From assembly GCA_019635355.1 (NCBI GenBank), contig JAHBZQ010000001.1, positions 4,278,001 to 4,342,000 of the forward strand: a stretch of 64,000 nt of DNA, given 5' to 3'. The translations under genes were made by a program, and so were the position numbers. Below are positions 35,227-43,276 of the stretch, piece after piece; position 1 is the first letter of the stretch; each line of letters opens with the position of its first letter. The notes beneath the pieces are model-generated. The model was not told the DNA's origin. It did not search any database and saw only the letters and a program-made list of their open reading frames with translations. Source of the stretch: Rhizobacter sp. Its GTDB lineage: Bacteria; Pseudomonadota; Gammaproteobacteria; Burkholderiales; Burkholderiaceae_C.

Positions 35227-35748
35227 TCAGCCGTCCACCGGCGCGGCCGGCGTGTCGAGGAGGCGCTGGTAGAAGGCCAGGTCGAGCCAGCGGCCGAACT
35301 TGAAGCCTGCCTGGCGGATGGTGCCGGCGTGTTCGAAGCCCAGGCTTTCGTGCAGCGCGATGCTGCCGGCGTTGGCGGCATCGATGCCGCCGATCAGCGT
35401 GTGCACCTGGCGCTCGCGTGCCGCCTCGACGATGGCTTGCAGCAGCGTGCGGCCGAGGCCCTTGCCGCGGTGGTCCTTGTGCACGTAGATCGAGTGTTCC
35501 ACCGAGTACTTGTAGGCCGGCCACGCGCGGAAGGTGCCGTAGCTCGCAAAGCCGAGCAGCGTGCCGGCCTCGTCTTCGCAGCCGATGACCGGGAAGCCGT
35601 TGGCACGCTTGGTGGCAAACCAGCCCACCATCGACTCGGGGGCGCGCGGCTTGTAGTCGTAGAGCGCGGTCGAGCTGACGATGGCCTCGTTGAAGATCTC
35701 GAGGATGGCGCTGGCGTGGCGGGCTTCGGTGCAGTCGACGAGTGTCAT
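35227..35748 (-). CDS. GNAT acetyltransferase, phosphinothricin/YncA type
   Basis: N-acetyltransferase of 173 residues resembling the Pat/Bar and YncA (MnaT) group: EIFNEAIVSSTALYDYKPR near the N terminus, the acetyl-CoA loop VHKDHRGKGLGRTLL and GIDAANAGSIALHESLGFEH. The family acetylates the amino group of phosphinothricin, methionine sulfone or related amino acids. The start is the ATG at 35748, where the family begins. It is divergent from a cupin-type XRE regulator with a shared palindrome between them, so it is probably that regulator's target. Confidence 0.85.
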   Translation of the reverse strand: MTLVDCTEARHASAILEIFNEAIVSSTALYDYKPRAPESMVGWFATKRANGFPVIGCEDEAGTLLGFASYGTFRAWPAYKYSVEHSIYVHKDHRGKGLGRTLLQAIVEAARERQVHTLIGGIDAANAGSIALHESLGFEHAGTIRQAGFKFGRWLDLAFYQRLLDTPAAPVDG

Positions 35749-35770
35749 GGGTGATCCTGCGGATGTGCTG

Positions 35771-35790
35771 TCGGTTATGATCGTAACCGA
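35771..35790. promoter_or_regulatory. 20-base operator-like palindrome
   Basis: TCGGTTATGATCGTAACCGA is palindromic at 18 of 20 positions. It sits in the 66-base region between the divergent GNAT and XRE-cupin genes, the expected place for autoregulation by the XRE protein. Confidence 0.6.
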
Positions 35791-35814
35791 TCCGTTCTCT
35801 AAAGGAAACGAGCT

Positions 35815-36399
35815 GTGGCACTTCCCGGGCTGGCCGAGCCGGCCGACATCGACGCGCTGATCGCCGGTCGCCTGCTGGCCTTGCGCCAGGCGCGGGGCTT
35901 GAGCCTCTCGGAGCTGGCCGCGCTCTGTGGTGTGAGCAAGGCCACGGTGTCGAAGGTCGAGCGTGCGCAAAGCAGCCCGAGCGCAGCCATCCTCGGGCGC
36001 CTGGCGGCGGGGCTGGGCATCCCGCTCGCCCAGCTGCTGACCGATGACGCGGCTCCACCCACCGAGCGCGTGCGGCGCCGGGCCGAGCAGCCGGTGTGGC
36101 GCGACCCGGCGCAGGGTTATCGCCGTCGCCAGGTGGCCGAGCGCGATGCGGTGCACGGCCCGGAGATGGTCGAGATCGAGTTGCCGCGTGGCGCCCAGGT
36201 GCACTACCCGCGCTGGAGCGGCAAGCCGTACCGGCAGCGCCTGTGGATGGTCGAGGGCGAGCTGCGCGTGGCTTACGGCGACGAGGTCTACGAGCTCGCG
36301 CCGGGCGACTGCCTCGATTTCGGCGTCGACCGCGCCTTGTCGTTCAAGGCGCTCGGTGGGCGCGGCTGCCGCTACCTGCTGGTCGTCGCGGCCGGCTGA
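35815..36399 (+). CDS. XRE-family regulator with cupin domain
   Basis: A 194-residue regulator. The N-terminal helix-turn-helix reads LRQARGLSLSELAALCGVSK followed by ATVSKVERAQSSPS. The C-terminal cupin has LPRGAQVHYPRWSG and the ELAPGDCLDFG turn, typical of ligand-sensing HTH-cupin proteins. Translation probably starts at GTG 35815, preceded by AAAGGAAA. The palindrome just upstream is a likely autoregulatory operator, and the divergent acetyltransferase a likely co-regulated gene. The sensed ligand is unknown. It ends 4 bases before the convergent TetR gene. Confidence 0.88.
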   Translation: MALPGLAEPADIDALIAGRLLALRQARGLSLSELAALCGVSKATVSKVERAQSSPSAAILGRLAAGLGIPLAQLLTDDAAPPTERVRRRAEQPVWRDPAQGYRRRQVAERDAVHGPEMVEIELPRGAQVHYPRWSGKPYRQRLWMVEGELRVAYGDEVYELAPGDCLDFGVDRALSFKALGGRGCRYLLVVAAG

Positions 36400-36403
36400 A
36401 CGC

Positions 36404-37036
36404 TCAAGCCGCGGGCCGCGCGCGCAGGCCGTTCAGCACCATGTCGAGGTACTGCTCCACCACCTGCACCGCGCTGAGCGGGCCGCCCGGCTTGTGCCAG
36501 CGCGGGAGGTAGTTCACGCCCGAGAGCAGCAGCCGCGTGGCGAGCGCCGGGTCGATCTCGCGCAGCGCGCCTTGCGCCACGGCGTCGCTCACGCACTGGC
36601 GCAGCAGGCGCTCGAAGCGGTCGCGCTCGGGCACCACCGCCTGGCGCTGGGCGGGGTCGAAATTCGACCAGAAGGTGTTCGACGAGCTGATCCAGCCGGC
36701 GCGGTCGCGGTCGATGTGGTCGGCGCTGCACAGCAGGAAGACGCGGATCTTCTCCAGCGGGTCGGTGACGCCGGCCACCGCCTCGGTCACACGCTCGACG
36801 AGCGCCGCCATGCGCCCGGCCACCACCCGCTGGAAGAGCGCTTCCTTCTCGGGGAACCAGTAGTACAGCGCCGCCTTGGTGATGCCCGCCTGCTCGGCGA
36901 TGTCGCGCAGCGAGGTGCCTTCGTAGCCCTTCTGGGCGAAGAGGCTGGCGGCGATGGTCACCAGCTGCTCTTCGCGCAGCCCACCCTCGGGGGCGGTCTT
37001 GCGGGCGGTGGTGGCGGGGGTCTTCTTGGCGGGCAT
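36404..37036 (-). CDS. TetR/AcrR-family transcriptional regulator
   Basis: A 210-residue repressor-type protein. The HTH is AASLFAQKGYEGTSLRDIAE followed by AGITKAALYYWFPEKEALF. The C-terminal helical ligand domain includes WISSSNTFWSNFDPAQRQAV. The N terminus is Lys/Thr rich (MPAKKTPATTARKTAPEGG); ATG 37036 is chosen, with an in-frame alternative at 37060. It may control the adjacent beta-oxidation operon (37098-40995) or other acyl-CoA genes. Confidence 0.88.
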   Translation of the reverse strand: MPAKKTPATTARKTAPEGGLREEQLVTIAASLFAQKGYEGTSLRDIAEQAGITKAALYYWFPEKEALFQRVVAGRMAALVERVTEAVAGVTDPLEKIRVFLLCSADHIDRDRAGWISSSNTFWSNFDPAQRQAVVPERDRFERLLRQCVSDAVAQGALREIDPALATRLLLSGVNYLPRWHKPGGPLSAVQVVEQYLDMVLNGLRARPAA

Positions 37037-37097
37037 GGTGCACTCGGGCGGGCCCTGCATCGGGCGCCGGGATCATATCGACAAGCCGGTGCGGCCC

Positions 37098-38216
37098 CTA
37101 CAGCACCCGCCGCACCGCCGGCAGGCGCAGCAGCACGCCGGCGAGCCAGTAGCACACGAGGCCGGCGGCGCATCCGGTGACGGCGAACTTCAGGAGCGCG
37201 GGCGCCGGCACGCCGCGCCACGCGAGCGCGATGGCCACCACCGGCAGCGGGTGGATCACGTACATCGCATACGCCCGGCGCGAGAGCTTCTGCCACAGCG
37301 GCGATGACACGGTGTCGCCGCGTTGCACGCGTGCCAGCAGCCAGAGGATCACGCCCCAGGCGACGAAGGGCTCCCAGAAGGCGTACAGCAGGGCCGGCAG
37401 GTTCCAGCCCCCCATCGGGTCGGCCTGGAAGAGCGGCACCGCGTCTTTCAGCAGGCCGAGCGGCGCGAGCAGCGGCACCGTGCACCAGGCGATGCGGCGC
37501 CAGCGGCGCACTTGCGGCGCGGGCACCTGACCGAGCCAATCGTGTTGGGCCGCGAGCTTGCCGGCCACGTAGAGGATCACGTAGCCCGCGAAGTAGCCGA
37601 GCTGCAGCCCCCACCACGTGCTGCCCACTGGCCACACGAGCCGCAAGGCGAAGGCCGCCGTGCCCCACACGAGCGCTGCCAGCAGCAGCTGCCGGTCGGA
37701 CGGCGGCGGCCTCGTGCCTCGATGCGGCCAGCCGGCCACGCGGTGCACGAGCAGCGAAGCGAGTGCCATCAGCAGCAAGGCGGTCGCAAACCACAGCGGC
37801 CCTTGCTCGAAGACGCCGCGCCGCCACAGCGCAGCGAGCACCTGCGTGAATTCGCGCTCGCGCAGCGTGCTCTGCACCAGGGCGATGGTCACCGGCCCGA
37901 GCAGCCAGCCGAACACGAGCAGCGGAATGCCCAGCCGCACGAGCCTGTCGCCCAGGAAGCGAGCCGCGCTCTTGCGCTCCAGGGCCTGCGGCGTGAAGTA
38001 CCCCGCGATGAGGAAGAAGAGGCCCATGAACCAGGCCTGGTTGATGGCGCAGAAGAAGGTGAGCAGGATCGACGACGGCCTGTCGCCCTGTGTCAGCTCC
38101 CGGTAGAACCAGCCCCCCGCGCCGCCGTAGGTGATGGCGGTGTGGTGAAAGATCACCAGCAGGGTGACGCCTGCCTTCAGCCGGTCGAGCCCGTCGTGGC
38201 GCCCGGCCGTTCCCAT
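37098..38216 (-). CDS. Acyltransferase 3 family membrane protein
   Basis: Integral membrane O-acyltransferase-like protein of 372 residues with about ten hydrophobic segments. Family features are the N-terminal RLKAGVTLLVIFHHTAITYG (with the paired His in HH), FMGLFFLIAGYFTPQALERK and the RFLGDRLVRLGIPLLVFGWL segment. Such proteins acylate sugars, lipids or antibiotics using a cytoplasmic acyl-CoA. Its ATG overlaps the stop codon of the upstream enoyl-CoA hydratase by one base (TGATG), tying it to an acyl-CoA operon. A long frame extends upstream but is a shadow of the hydratases. Confidence 0.85.
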   Translation of the reverse strand: MGTAGRHDGLDRLKAGVTLLVIFHHTAITYGGAGGWFYRELTQGDRPSSILLTFFCAINQAWFMGLFFLIAGYFTPQALERKSAARFLGDRLVRLGIPLLVFGWLLGPVTIALVQSTLREREFTQVLAALWRRGVFEQGPLWFATALLLMALASLLVHRVAGWPHRGTRPPPSDRQLLLAALVWGTAAFALRLVWPVGSTWWGLQLGYFAGYVILYVAGKLAAQHDWLGQVPAPQVRRWRRIAWCTVPLLAPLGLLKDAVPLFQADPMGGWNLPALLYAFWEPFVAWGVILWLLARVQRGDTVSSPLWQKLSRRAYAMYVIHPLPVVAIALAWRGVPAPALLKFAVTGCAAGLVCYWLAGVLLRLPAVRRVL

Positions 38217-38959
38217 CAGCGGCCCTTGAAGTTCGGCGTGCGCTTCTCGGCCCAGGCGGCCGCGCCTTCCTTCAGGTCGTCGGACTCGGCGGCGCGCGCG
38301 ATGTCGCGCTGCAGGTCGGTCGCGTCGAGCGTGCCGCGGGCGATGCGGGTGAGGTGCTTCTTCATGCCGAGCAGCGCGAGCGGCGCCATCTGCGCGAGCG
38401 TCTGGGTGAGCTGGTCGGCGGTGTGCGTGAGTTCGTAGGCTGGCACGAGGTGCGTGAGGAAGCCGCAGGCGTGCATCTCGCGCGCGCCGATGCGCTCGGC
38501 GGTGAGGAAGAGGCGCTTGGCCATGTTGATGCCGAGCCGGCTCACGTAGCGCTCCATGCCGCGCTGGTAGAAGTGCAGGCCGAGCCGCGCGGCGGGCATG
38601 AACATGTCGACCGCGTCGCAGCCGATGCGGAAGTCGCAGGCGAGTGCCATGTCGGTGCCGCCGCCGTACACACCGCCTTGCAGCACGGCGATGGTGACGG
38701 GGCGCGCGTCTTCGATTGCATCGACCATCTGGTCGAAGCTCACGCCGCGGGCGCTGCCGATCTGGCCGATGTCGTAGCCGCTGCAGAAGTACTTGCCTTC
38801 GGCCTGCAGGCGCAGCACCAGCACCGCCTCGTTGGCGTTGATGGCGGCCACATGCTCCGACAGGGCGGCCAGGTCTTCCGGTGCGAGGCGGTTGGCTTGC
38901 TGCGGCCGGCGCAGCGTGATGGTGGCGATGTGGTCCTGGATCGAGAGATCGGGTGTCAT
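38216..38959 (-). CDS. Enoyl-CoA hydratase/isomerase family protein
   Basis: Crotonase-fold protein of 247 residues. It keeps the acyl-CoA and oxyanion regions FCSGYDIGQIG and GGVYGGGTDMALACDFRIG. The segment that carries the second hydratase glutamate reads MPAARLGLHFYQRGMERYVS, so the usual PE is replaced by PA; another crotonase-fold reaction (isomerase, hydrolase, decarboxylase) is therefore possible. It ends AWAEKRTPNFKGR like many crotonases. It follows a second hydratase gene by 33 bases and is coupled to the acyltransferase gene. Confidence 0.88.
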   Translation of the reverse strand: MTPDLSIQDHIATITLRRPQQANRLAPEDLAALSEHVAAINANEAVLVLRLQAEGKYFCSGYDIGQIGSARGVSFDQMVDAIEDARPVTIAVLQGGVYGGGTDMALACDFRIGCDAVDMFMPAARLGLHFYQRGMERYVSRLGINMAKRLFLTAERIGAREMHACGFLTHLVPAYELTHTADQLTQTLAQMAPLALLGMKKHLTRIARGTLDATDLQRDIARAAESDDLKEGAAAWAEKRTPNFKGR

Positions 38960-38992
38960 GTGCCCGATTCTCTATGCCTCCACGCGGCGTGA

Positions 38993-39802
38993 CTAGCGGC
39001 CTCTGAACTCCGGCCGGCGCTTTTCCATGAAGGCCTTGCGGCCCTCGATGTAGTCCTCGCTGTTGAAACACTGGTCGATCATCGCGGCCACGTGCGAGGC
39101 ATCGGTGCGCGAGTAGCGCTCGAAGGTGTTGACCGCCGCCTTGGCGGCGCGGATCGTGAGCGGCGCATTGCGGGCGATGGCGCCGGCGTACTGGCGCACA
39201 TGCTCTTCGAGGGTGGCCTCGGGCACCACGGTGTTGAGCAGGCCCATGCGCAGCGCTTCGGGCGCGTCGAAGAAGCGGGCGCTGAAGAGGATGTCGCGCG
39301 CCGACGAGGGGCCGACGAGGCGCGCCAGCGCCGCCACGCCGCTGTAGTCGTAGCCGAGGCCCAGCTTCGCGGCGGGGATGCCGAAGGTGGAGCCCTCGGC
39401 GGCGATGCGCACGTCGGCGCTCAGCGACACCGCCAGGCCGCCGCCGATGCAAAAGCCCTGGATCATCGCGATCAGCGGCTTGTCGAGCTTGTTGAGCCAG
39501 ATGCGCCCGGCTTCGGCCACCTCGCCGTACTGCTTGCGCTGCTCGGCGTTGGAGCGCTTCTCGCCGAACTCGGAGATGTCGGCCCCCGAGGCGAAGGCCT
39601 TGCCACCGGCGCCCTTCATCACCACCACGCGCACGGCGTCGTCGTGCTGGAAGGCTTGCAGCGCGTCACCGAGGCCGGCCCACATCTCCAGCGAGATCGC
39701 GTTGCGGCGCTCGGGGTTGTTGAAGGTGAGCCAGCCGATGCCGCCTTCCACCTGGGCGATGAGTTTGTCGGTCTTCAGGGGAACGTTGACGAGGGCGCTC
39801 AC
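38993..39802 (-). CDS. Enoyl-CoA hydratase
   Basis: Crotonase-fold enzyme of 269 residues, with FASGADISEFGEKR, IQGFCIGGGLAVSLSADVRI and GIPAAKLGLGYDYSG. The position of the second catalytic Glu is again Ala (IPAA), as in its neighbour, so plain hydratase activity is not certain. The start is a GTG at 39802 that overlaps the CoA-transferase stop codon (GTGA); the protein reads MSALVNVPLKTDKLIAQVEG. The longer frame to 40234 lies inside the CoA-transferase gene and is rejected. Confidence 0.88.
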   Translation of the reverse strand: MSALVNVPLKTDKLIAQVEGGIGWLTFNNPERRNAISLEMWAGLGDALQAFQHDDAVRVVVMKGAGGKAFASGADISEFGEKRSNAEQRKQYGEVAEAGRIWLNKLDKPLIAMIQGFCIGGGLAVSLSADVRIAAEGSTFGIPAAKLGLGYDYSGVAALARLVGPSSARDILFSARFFDAPEALRMGLLNTVVPEATLEEHVRQYAGAIARNAPLTIRAAKAAVNTFERYSRTDASHVAAMIDQCFNSEDYIEGRKAFMEKRRPEFRGR

Positions 39803-40995
39803 GCGATGGCTCCTTGTTCTTTCAGGTTGTCGATGGTGTTGGCGTCGAAGCCCAGCTCGGCGAGCAGCTCGCGCGAGTGTTCGCCGGCATCGGGCGCGGC
39901 ATGGTGGAAGGCCTCGGGGTGCGGGAAGGCCGACAGGTTGATCGGCGTGCGCACGAGATTCACCTCGCCGAGCACCGGGTGACGGGCGGGGCGCGTCATG
40001 CGCAGGTGCTTCGTCTGCGGGTCGTTGAAGGCCTGGCCGATGTCGTTGATGGGGCCGCAGGGCACGCCGACGGCGTTGAGCTTCTCCACCAGTTCGGAGG
40101 TGGAGAAGCGGCGGGTGAGCGTGTTGACATCGACGTTGAGGCGCTCGCGGTGCTTCACGCGCGAGCGCACGTCCACGTAGTCGGGGTCGTTGAAGAGGTC
40201 GTCGGCGTGCAGCACCTTGCACATCGCGGCCCACATCTTCTGCGTGCTCGCGGCCACGTTGACGAGGCCGTCGTTCGCCTCGAACACGCCCATCGGCACG
40301 GCGGTCGGGTGGAAGTTGCCCTGCTGGCGCGGCACCTCACCGCTCATGGTGTAGCGCGCGCCCTGGAAGTCGAGCTTGTTGAGCATCGATTCCAGCAGCG
40401 AGGTGTGCACCCATTGGCCCTCGCCCGTGTGTTCGCGGTGGAGCAGGGCGAGCAGGATGCCCTGGCCGAGGAACATGCCGGCCGAGGTGTCGCTCACCGC
40501 GATGCCGGCGCGCATGGGGCCGTGGCCGGGCTCGCCGGTGATCGACATCAGGCCGGCGAGGCCCTGCACGATCTGGTCGACGCCAGGGCGGTCGCGGTAG
40601 GGGCCGTCCTGGCCGAAGCCGGAGATGCTCGCCAGGATGATGCGCGGGTTGATGGCCTTGAGCTGCTCGTAGTCGAGGCCGAGGCGCGTCTTCACGTCGG
40701 CGCGGAAGTTCTCCACCACCACGTCGGCTTTCTTCACCAGGTCGTGCAGGAGCGCGATGCCCTTCGGGTGCTTGAGGTCGATGCACAGGCTGCGCTTGTT
40801 GCGGTGCAGGTTCTGCTCGTCGGCGTTGCGGCGCAGGGCGCCGGTGATGTTGCCGGTCGACTGCTTGGGCGGCGCTTCGATGCGGATCACGCGCGCGCCC
40901 CAATCGGCGAGCAGGCGCACGGCGGTGGGGCCGGCGCGCGCGATGGTGAGGTCCAGCACGGTGTAGCGGGACAGGGGGAGGGCTGCTGTCGTCAT
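39799..40995 (-). CDS. CaiB/BaiF (family III) CoA transferase
   Basis: Formyl-CoA transferase-like enzyme of 398 residues moving CoA between carboxylates. Family features: VLDLTIARAGPTAVRLLADW, VIRIEAPP, NKRSLCIDLKHPKG and ADVVVENFRADVKTRLGLDY. The conserved catalytic Asp is the one in RPGVDQIVQGLAGLM. It is the first gene of the operon CoA transferase - crotonase - crotonase - acyltransferase, so this pathway may activate its acid by CoA exchange rather than with ATP. Confidence 0.92.
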   Translation of the reverse strand: MTTAALPLSRYTVLDLTIARAGPTAVRLLADWGARVIRIEAPPKQSTGNITGALRRNADEQNLHRNKRSLCIDLKHPKGIALLHDLVKKADVVVENFRADVKTRLGLDYEQLKAINPRIILASISGFGQDGPYRDRPGVDQIVQGLAGLMSITGEPGHGPMRAGIAVSDTSAGMFLGQGILLALLHREHTGEGQWVHTSLLESMLNKLDFQGARYTMSGEVPRQQGNFHPTAVPMGVFEANDGLVNVAASTQKMWAAMCKVLHADDLFNDPDYVDVRSRVKHRERLNVDVNTLTRRFSTSELVEKLNAVGVPCGPINDIGQAFNDPQTKHLRMTRPARHPVLGEVNLVRTPINLSAFPHPEAFHHAAPDAGEHSRELLAELGFDANTIDNLKEQGAIA

Positions 40996-41011
40996 GTGTT
41001 TTGTTTGTCTG

Positions 41012-41037
41012 GCGCGCTCTTATCTCGCGCGCTCTTA
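41012..41037. repeat. 15-base tandem duplication at the esterase stop codon
   Basis: GCGCGCTCTTA occurs at 41012-41022 and 41027-41037, a 15-base period. On the minus strand this gives two in-frame TAA codons five codons apart, the first being the stop of the carboxylesterase gene. Confidence 0.6.
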
Positions 41038-42588
41038 CCTGGCATAGAGCGAACTGCCCGGGTGGAAGGCGGGCACCTGCGCGATGGCTTGGCGCTCTGC
41101 ACCTCGCGGGTCGTTGACGACGGCGGTGTCGGCCGAGAAGACCATCGTCGCGCGCTCGTTGAGGGAATAGGTGGGCCAGGTCGGCAGCTCGTCGTGCTGC
41201 GGGTTGCCGGTGCGGGCGAACTGCGCCCACGCGCGCATCATCTGGCGCTCGAGCTTCGGCAGCTCCGGCCCGTCGCCGGTGAAGGCGTGGGCGAGCGCAA
41301 CGTTGCCGAACACGAAGGGGATCTCGGCGGTGTGCGGCGACATGAACTTGCCGCCGAGCACCGCGCTCTCCCACGCGAACTCGTAGGCGTAGACCGGGGC
41401 GGTGCCCTGCTTCACCTTCTGCTCGGCGCCGGTGATGTTGTTGAGGCGGTAGAGGTAGTCGCTCGCGATGTAGGCGAGCAGCTCGCTGCCGGGGGCGTTC
41501 GGGTGCTCGCGCTCGTAGACCGCGAGCACGGCCTCGGCCTGGGCCTCGTCGACGCGCAGGAAGCGCTTGATGCGCTGGCGCGCCTCGTCACCCTCGACGG
41601 TGAAGTTCGTCGGGTCGGCCGCGAGGAAGAAGGTCGCTTCGGTGCGTGTGTGGCCGATCATCAGCGGCACGCTCGCCGACACCTCGGGCGCGGTCGGGTG
41701 GAACGGGTGGCGCTTCAGCGTGCGGCCGTCGATCACCGGGCGGAAGCTGTCTTGCCCGCCGCTCGCACCCACCACCGATTGCATCGCGTGCAGCAGCGTC
41801 GTGGCGGGCACGGCCTGCAGTGCGGCGAAGTCACCCTCGGGCAGCTCGAGCTTCTGGAACAGCTTGCGCGTGGCCGCTTCGCATTCCTCGCGCGGCTGCA
41901 CGCGAAAGCCCGACGACGAGCTCTGCACGATGGCGCGGTGGAAGAGGCCTTGCGCTTCGGCCATCGCCATCAGGATGGCGACCTTCGCACCACCGCCCGA
42001 CTGGCCGAAGATCGTCACGCAGCCGGGGTCGCCGCCGAAGCGTGCGATGTTGTCGCGCACCCAGCGCAGCGCGGCCACGAGGTCGAGCATGCCGGCGTTG
42101 CCCGCATCGGCGAAACGCGGGTCGCTGTTGGCGAGCGGCGTGAGGTAGCCGAAGAGGTTGAGCCGGTGGTTGACGGTGACGAGCACCACGTCTTCACGCT
42201 GCGTGAGCGAGGCGCCGTCGTACACGTGCGAGCTGCCCGAGCCGAGCGCGAACGCGCCGCCGTGCAGGTAGACCATCACCGGGCGCTGGCGCGCATCGGC
42301 CGCGGGGGTGTCGACGTTGAGCACCAGGCAGTCTTCGCCGAGCGGTGCATCGCTCGCGAGCCACTGGAAGATGCGTGTGCGCGGTGTGACGATCTGCGGG
42401 CAGCTGGAGCCGTAGGCGGTGGCCTCGCGCACGCCGCTCCACGGCGTGGCCGGTTGGGGAGGCAGGAAACGGTGGGCGCCGCCGGTGTCGGCGGCGTAAG
42501 GGATGCCGCGGAAGCTGAAGCCGCCGCCTGCACGGGCGCTGCCGCGCACCCGGCCGAGCGTGGTCTCGACGATGGTGGAGTCTGTCAT
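41035..42588 (-). CDS. Type B carboxylesterase
   Basis: Alpha/beta-hydrolase of the carboxylesterase/para-nitrobenzyl esterase type, 517 residues. The N-terminal GRVRGSARAGGGFSFRGIPYA and DCLVLNVDTP are diagnostic. The nucleophile elbow is FGQSGGGAKVA, the oxyanion region VMVYLHGGAFALGS, and a late acidic/His pair lies in the C-terminal half (MSPHTAEIPFVFGN). No signal peptide, so it is cytoplasmic. It sits at the end of the aldolase-to-ligase operon but has its own promoter-like sequence and palindrome upstream. Likely role: hydrolysis of an ester substrate feeding the pathway. Confidence 0.92.
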   Translation of the reverse strand: MTDSTIVETTLGRVRGSARAGGGFSFRGIPYAADTGGAHRFLPPQPATPWSGVREATAYGSSCPQIVTPRTRIFQWLASDAPLGEDCLVLNVDTPAADARQRPVMVYLHGGAFALGSGSSHVYDGASLTQREDVVLVTVNHRLNLFGYLTPLANSDPRFADAGNAGMLDLVAALRWVRDNIARFGGDPGCVTIFGQSGGGAKVAILMAMAEAQGLFHRAIVQSSSSGFRVQPREECEAATRKLFQKLELPEGDFAALQAVPATTLLHAMQSVVGASGGQDSFRPVIDGRTLKRHPFHPTAPEVSASVPLMIGHTRTEATFFLAADPTNFTVEGDEARQRIKRFLRVDEAQAEAVLAVYEREHPNAPGSELLAYIASDYLYRLNNITGAEQKVKQGTAPVYAYEFAWESAVLGGKFMSPHTAEIPFVFGNVALAHAFTGDGPELPKLERQMMRAWAQFARTGNPQHDELPTWPTYSLNERATMVFSADTAVVNDPRGAERQAIAQVPAFHPGSSLYAR

Positions 42589-42596
42589 GGCCTTGT

Positions 42597-42641
42597 TCAG
42601 ATATATCTGATAAGGCTACAGATATGTACTCCCATCGTCAA
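42597..42641 (-). promoter_or_regulatory. Esterase promoter with palindromic operator candidate
   Basis: Minus strand TTGACG (42641-42636), a 17-base spacer and TAGCCT (42618-42613) make a possible promoter with a good -35 and weak -10. TCAGATATATCTGA (42597-42610) is a perfect 14-base palindrome just downstream. A half-site CAGATAT recurs 21 bases away at 42619-42625. The arrangement suits a repressor. Confidence 0.5.
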
Positions 42642-42668
42642 CGGGCCTTGCCCGGGTACGGGCTCCCG

Positions 42669-43274
42669 TCAGAGAGCGGCCTTGTAGCGCGCGATCATTT
42701 CTTCCTGCGTCTCGACCGGGCCTTCCATGCCGCTCTGGTCGCGAATCATCTCGCCAAGCGTCGGCAGCGCGGAGCGTTTCACCTGCGACGCCGGGTCCCA
42801 CAGCCGCGATCGCATGAAGGCCTTGGGGCAGTGCAGGTAGATCTCGTCGGTGCTGACGACGATGGCGAGCTTGGGCGCGCGTTTGTCGTCGGGCAGGGCT
42901 GCGAGATGCGCCGGGTCGCGCGAGAGGTGAGCCGCGCCGTTGACGCGCAGCGTCTCGTCCACGCCCGGGATCATGAAGATGAGCCCGACCTTTCCGGTCT
43001 CGACGATGTTGCGCATCGAGTCGAGGCGGTTGTTGCCGGGCGAGTCGGGGATGAGCAGGGTGTGCTCGTCCCAGGCTTTGATGAAGCCCGGCGCGCCTCC
43101 GCGCGGCGACGCATCGGGCATGCCGCTCGCGCCGCTGGTGGCCACCACGACAAAGGGCGTGAGCTCGATGAAGCGCAGGCTGTGCTTCTCGAGCGTCGAG
43201 AGCTGCTTGCGCATCGCCCGCGGGCTGGGCTCGCCGTAGAGGCCGGCCAGTTCGTCCAGCGAATCGATGCGCAC
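42669..43274 (-). CDS. PPOX-class flavin/FMN-binding family protein
   Basis: Pyridoxamine-phosphate-oxidase-fold protein of 201 residues, of the DR_2398-like group. Characteristic blocks: LRFIELTPFVVVATSGASG, DASPRGGAPGFI, LLIPDSPGNNRLDSMRNIVE and VGLIFMIPGVDETLRVNG. Such proteins bind FMN or F420 and act as reductases or oxidases; the substrate is unknown. The start is a GTG at 43274, 2 bases after the ligase stop codon, so it is part of the same operon. Upstream in-frame sequence lies inside the ligase gene. Confidence 0.85.
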   Translation of the reverse strand: MRIDSLDELAGLYGEPSPRAMRKQLSTLEKHSLRFIELTPFVVVATSGASGMPDASPRGGAPGFIKAWDEHTLLIPDSPGNNRLDSMRNIVETGKVGLIFMIPGVDETLRVNGAAHLSRDPAHLAALPDDKRAPKLAIVVSTDEIYLHCPKAFMRSRLWDPASQVKRSALPTLGEMIRDQSGMEGPVETQEEMIARYKAAL

Positions 43275-43276
43275 GT

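Noticed and set aside
37098..39452. Fusion of a crotonase-like domain to the acyltransferase
   Set aside because: The upstream part of this frame is out of frame with the two real hydratase genes; the acyltransferase starts at 38216.
38216..39802. Recent tandem duplication of the two crotonase genes
   Set aside because: The two proteins share family motifs but differ over most of their length, so they are related but not a recent copy.
39814..42687. 957-codon plus-strand open frame opposite the CoA transferase and carboxylesterase
   Set aside because: No family features, crosses intergenic sequence and a likely promoter; the minus-strand genes explain the region.
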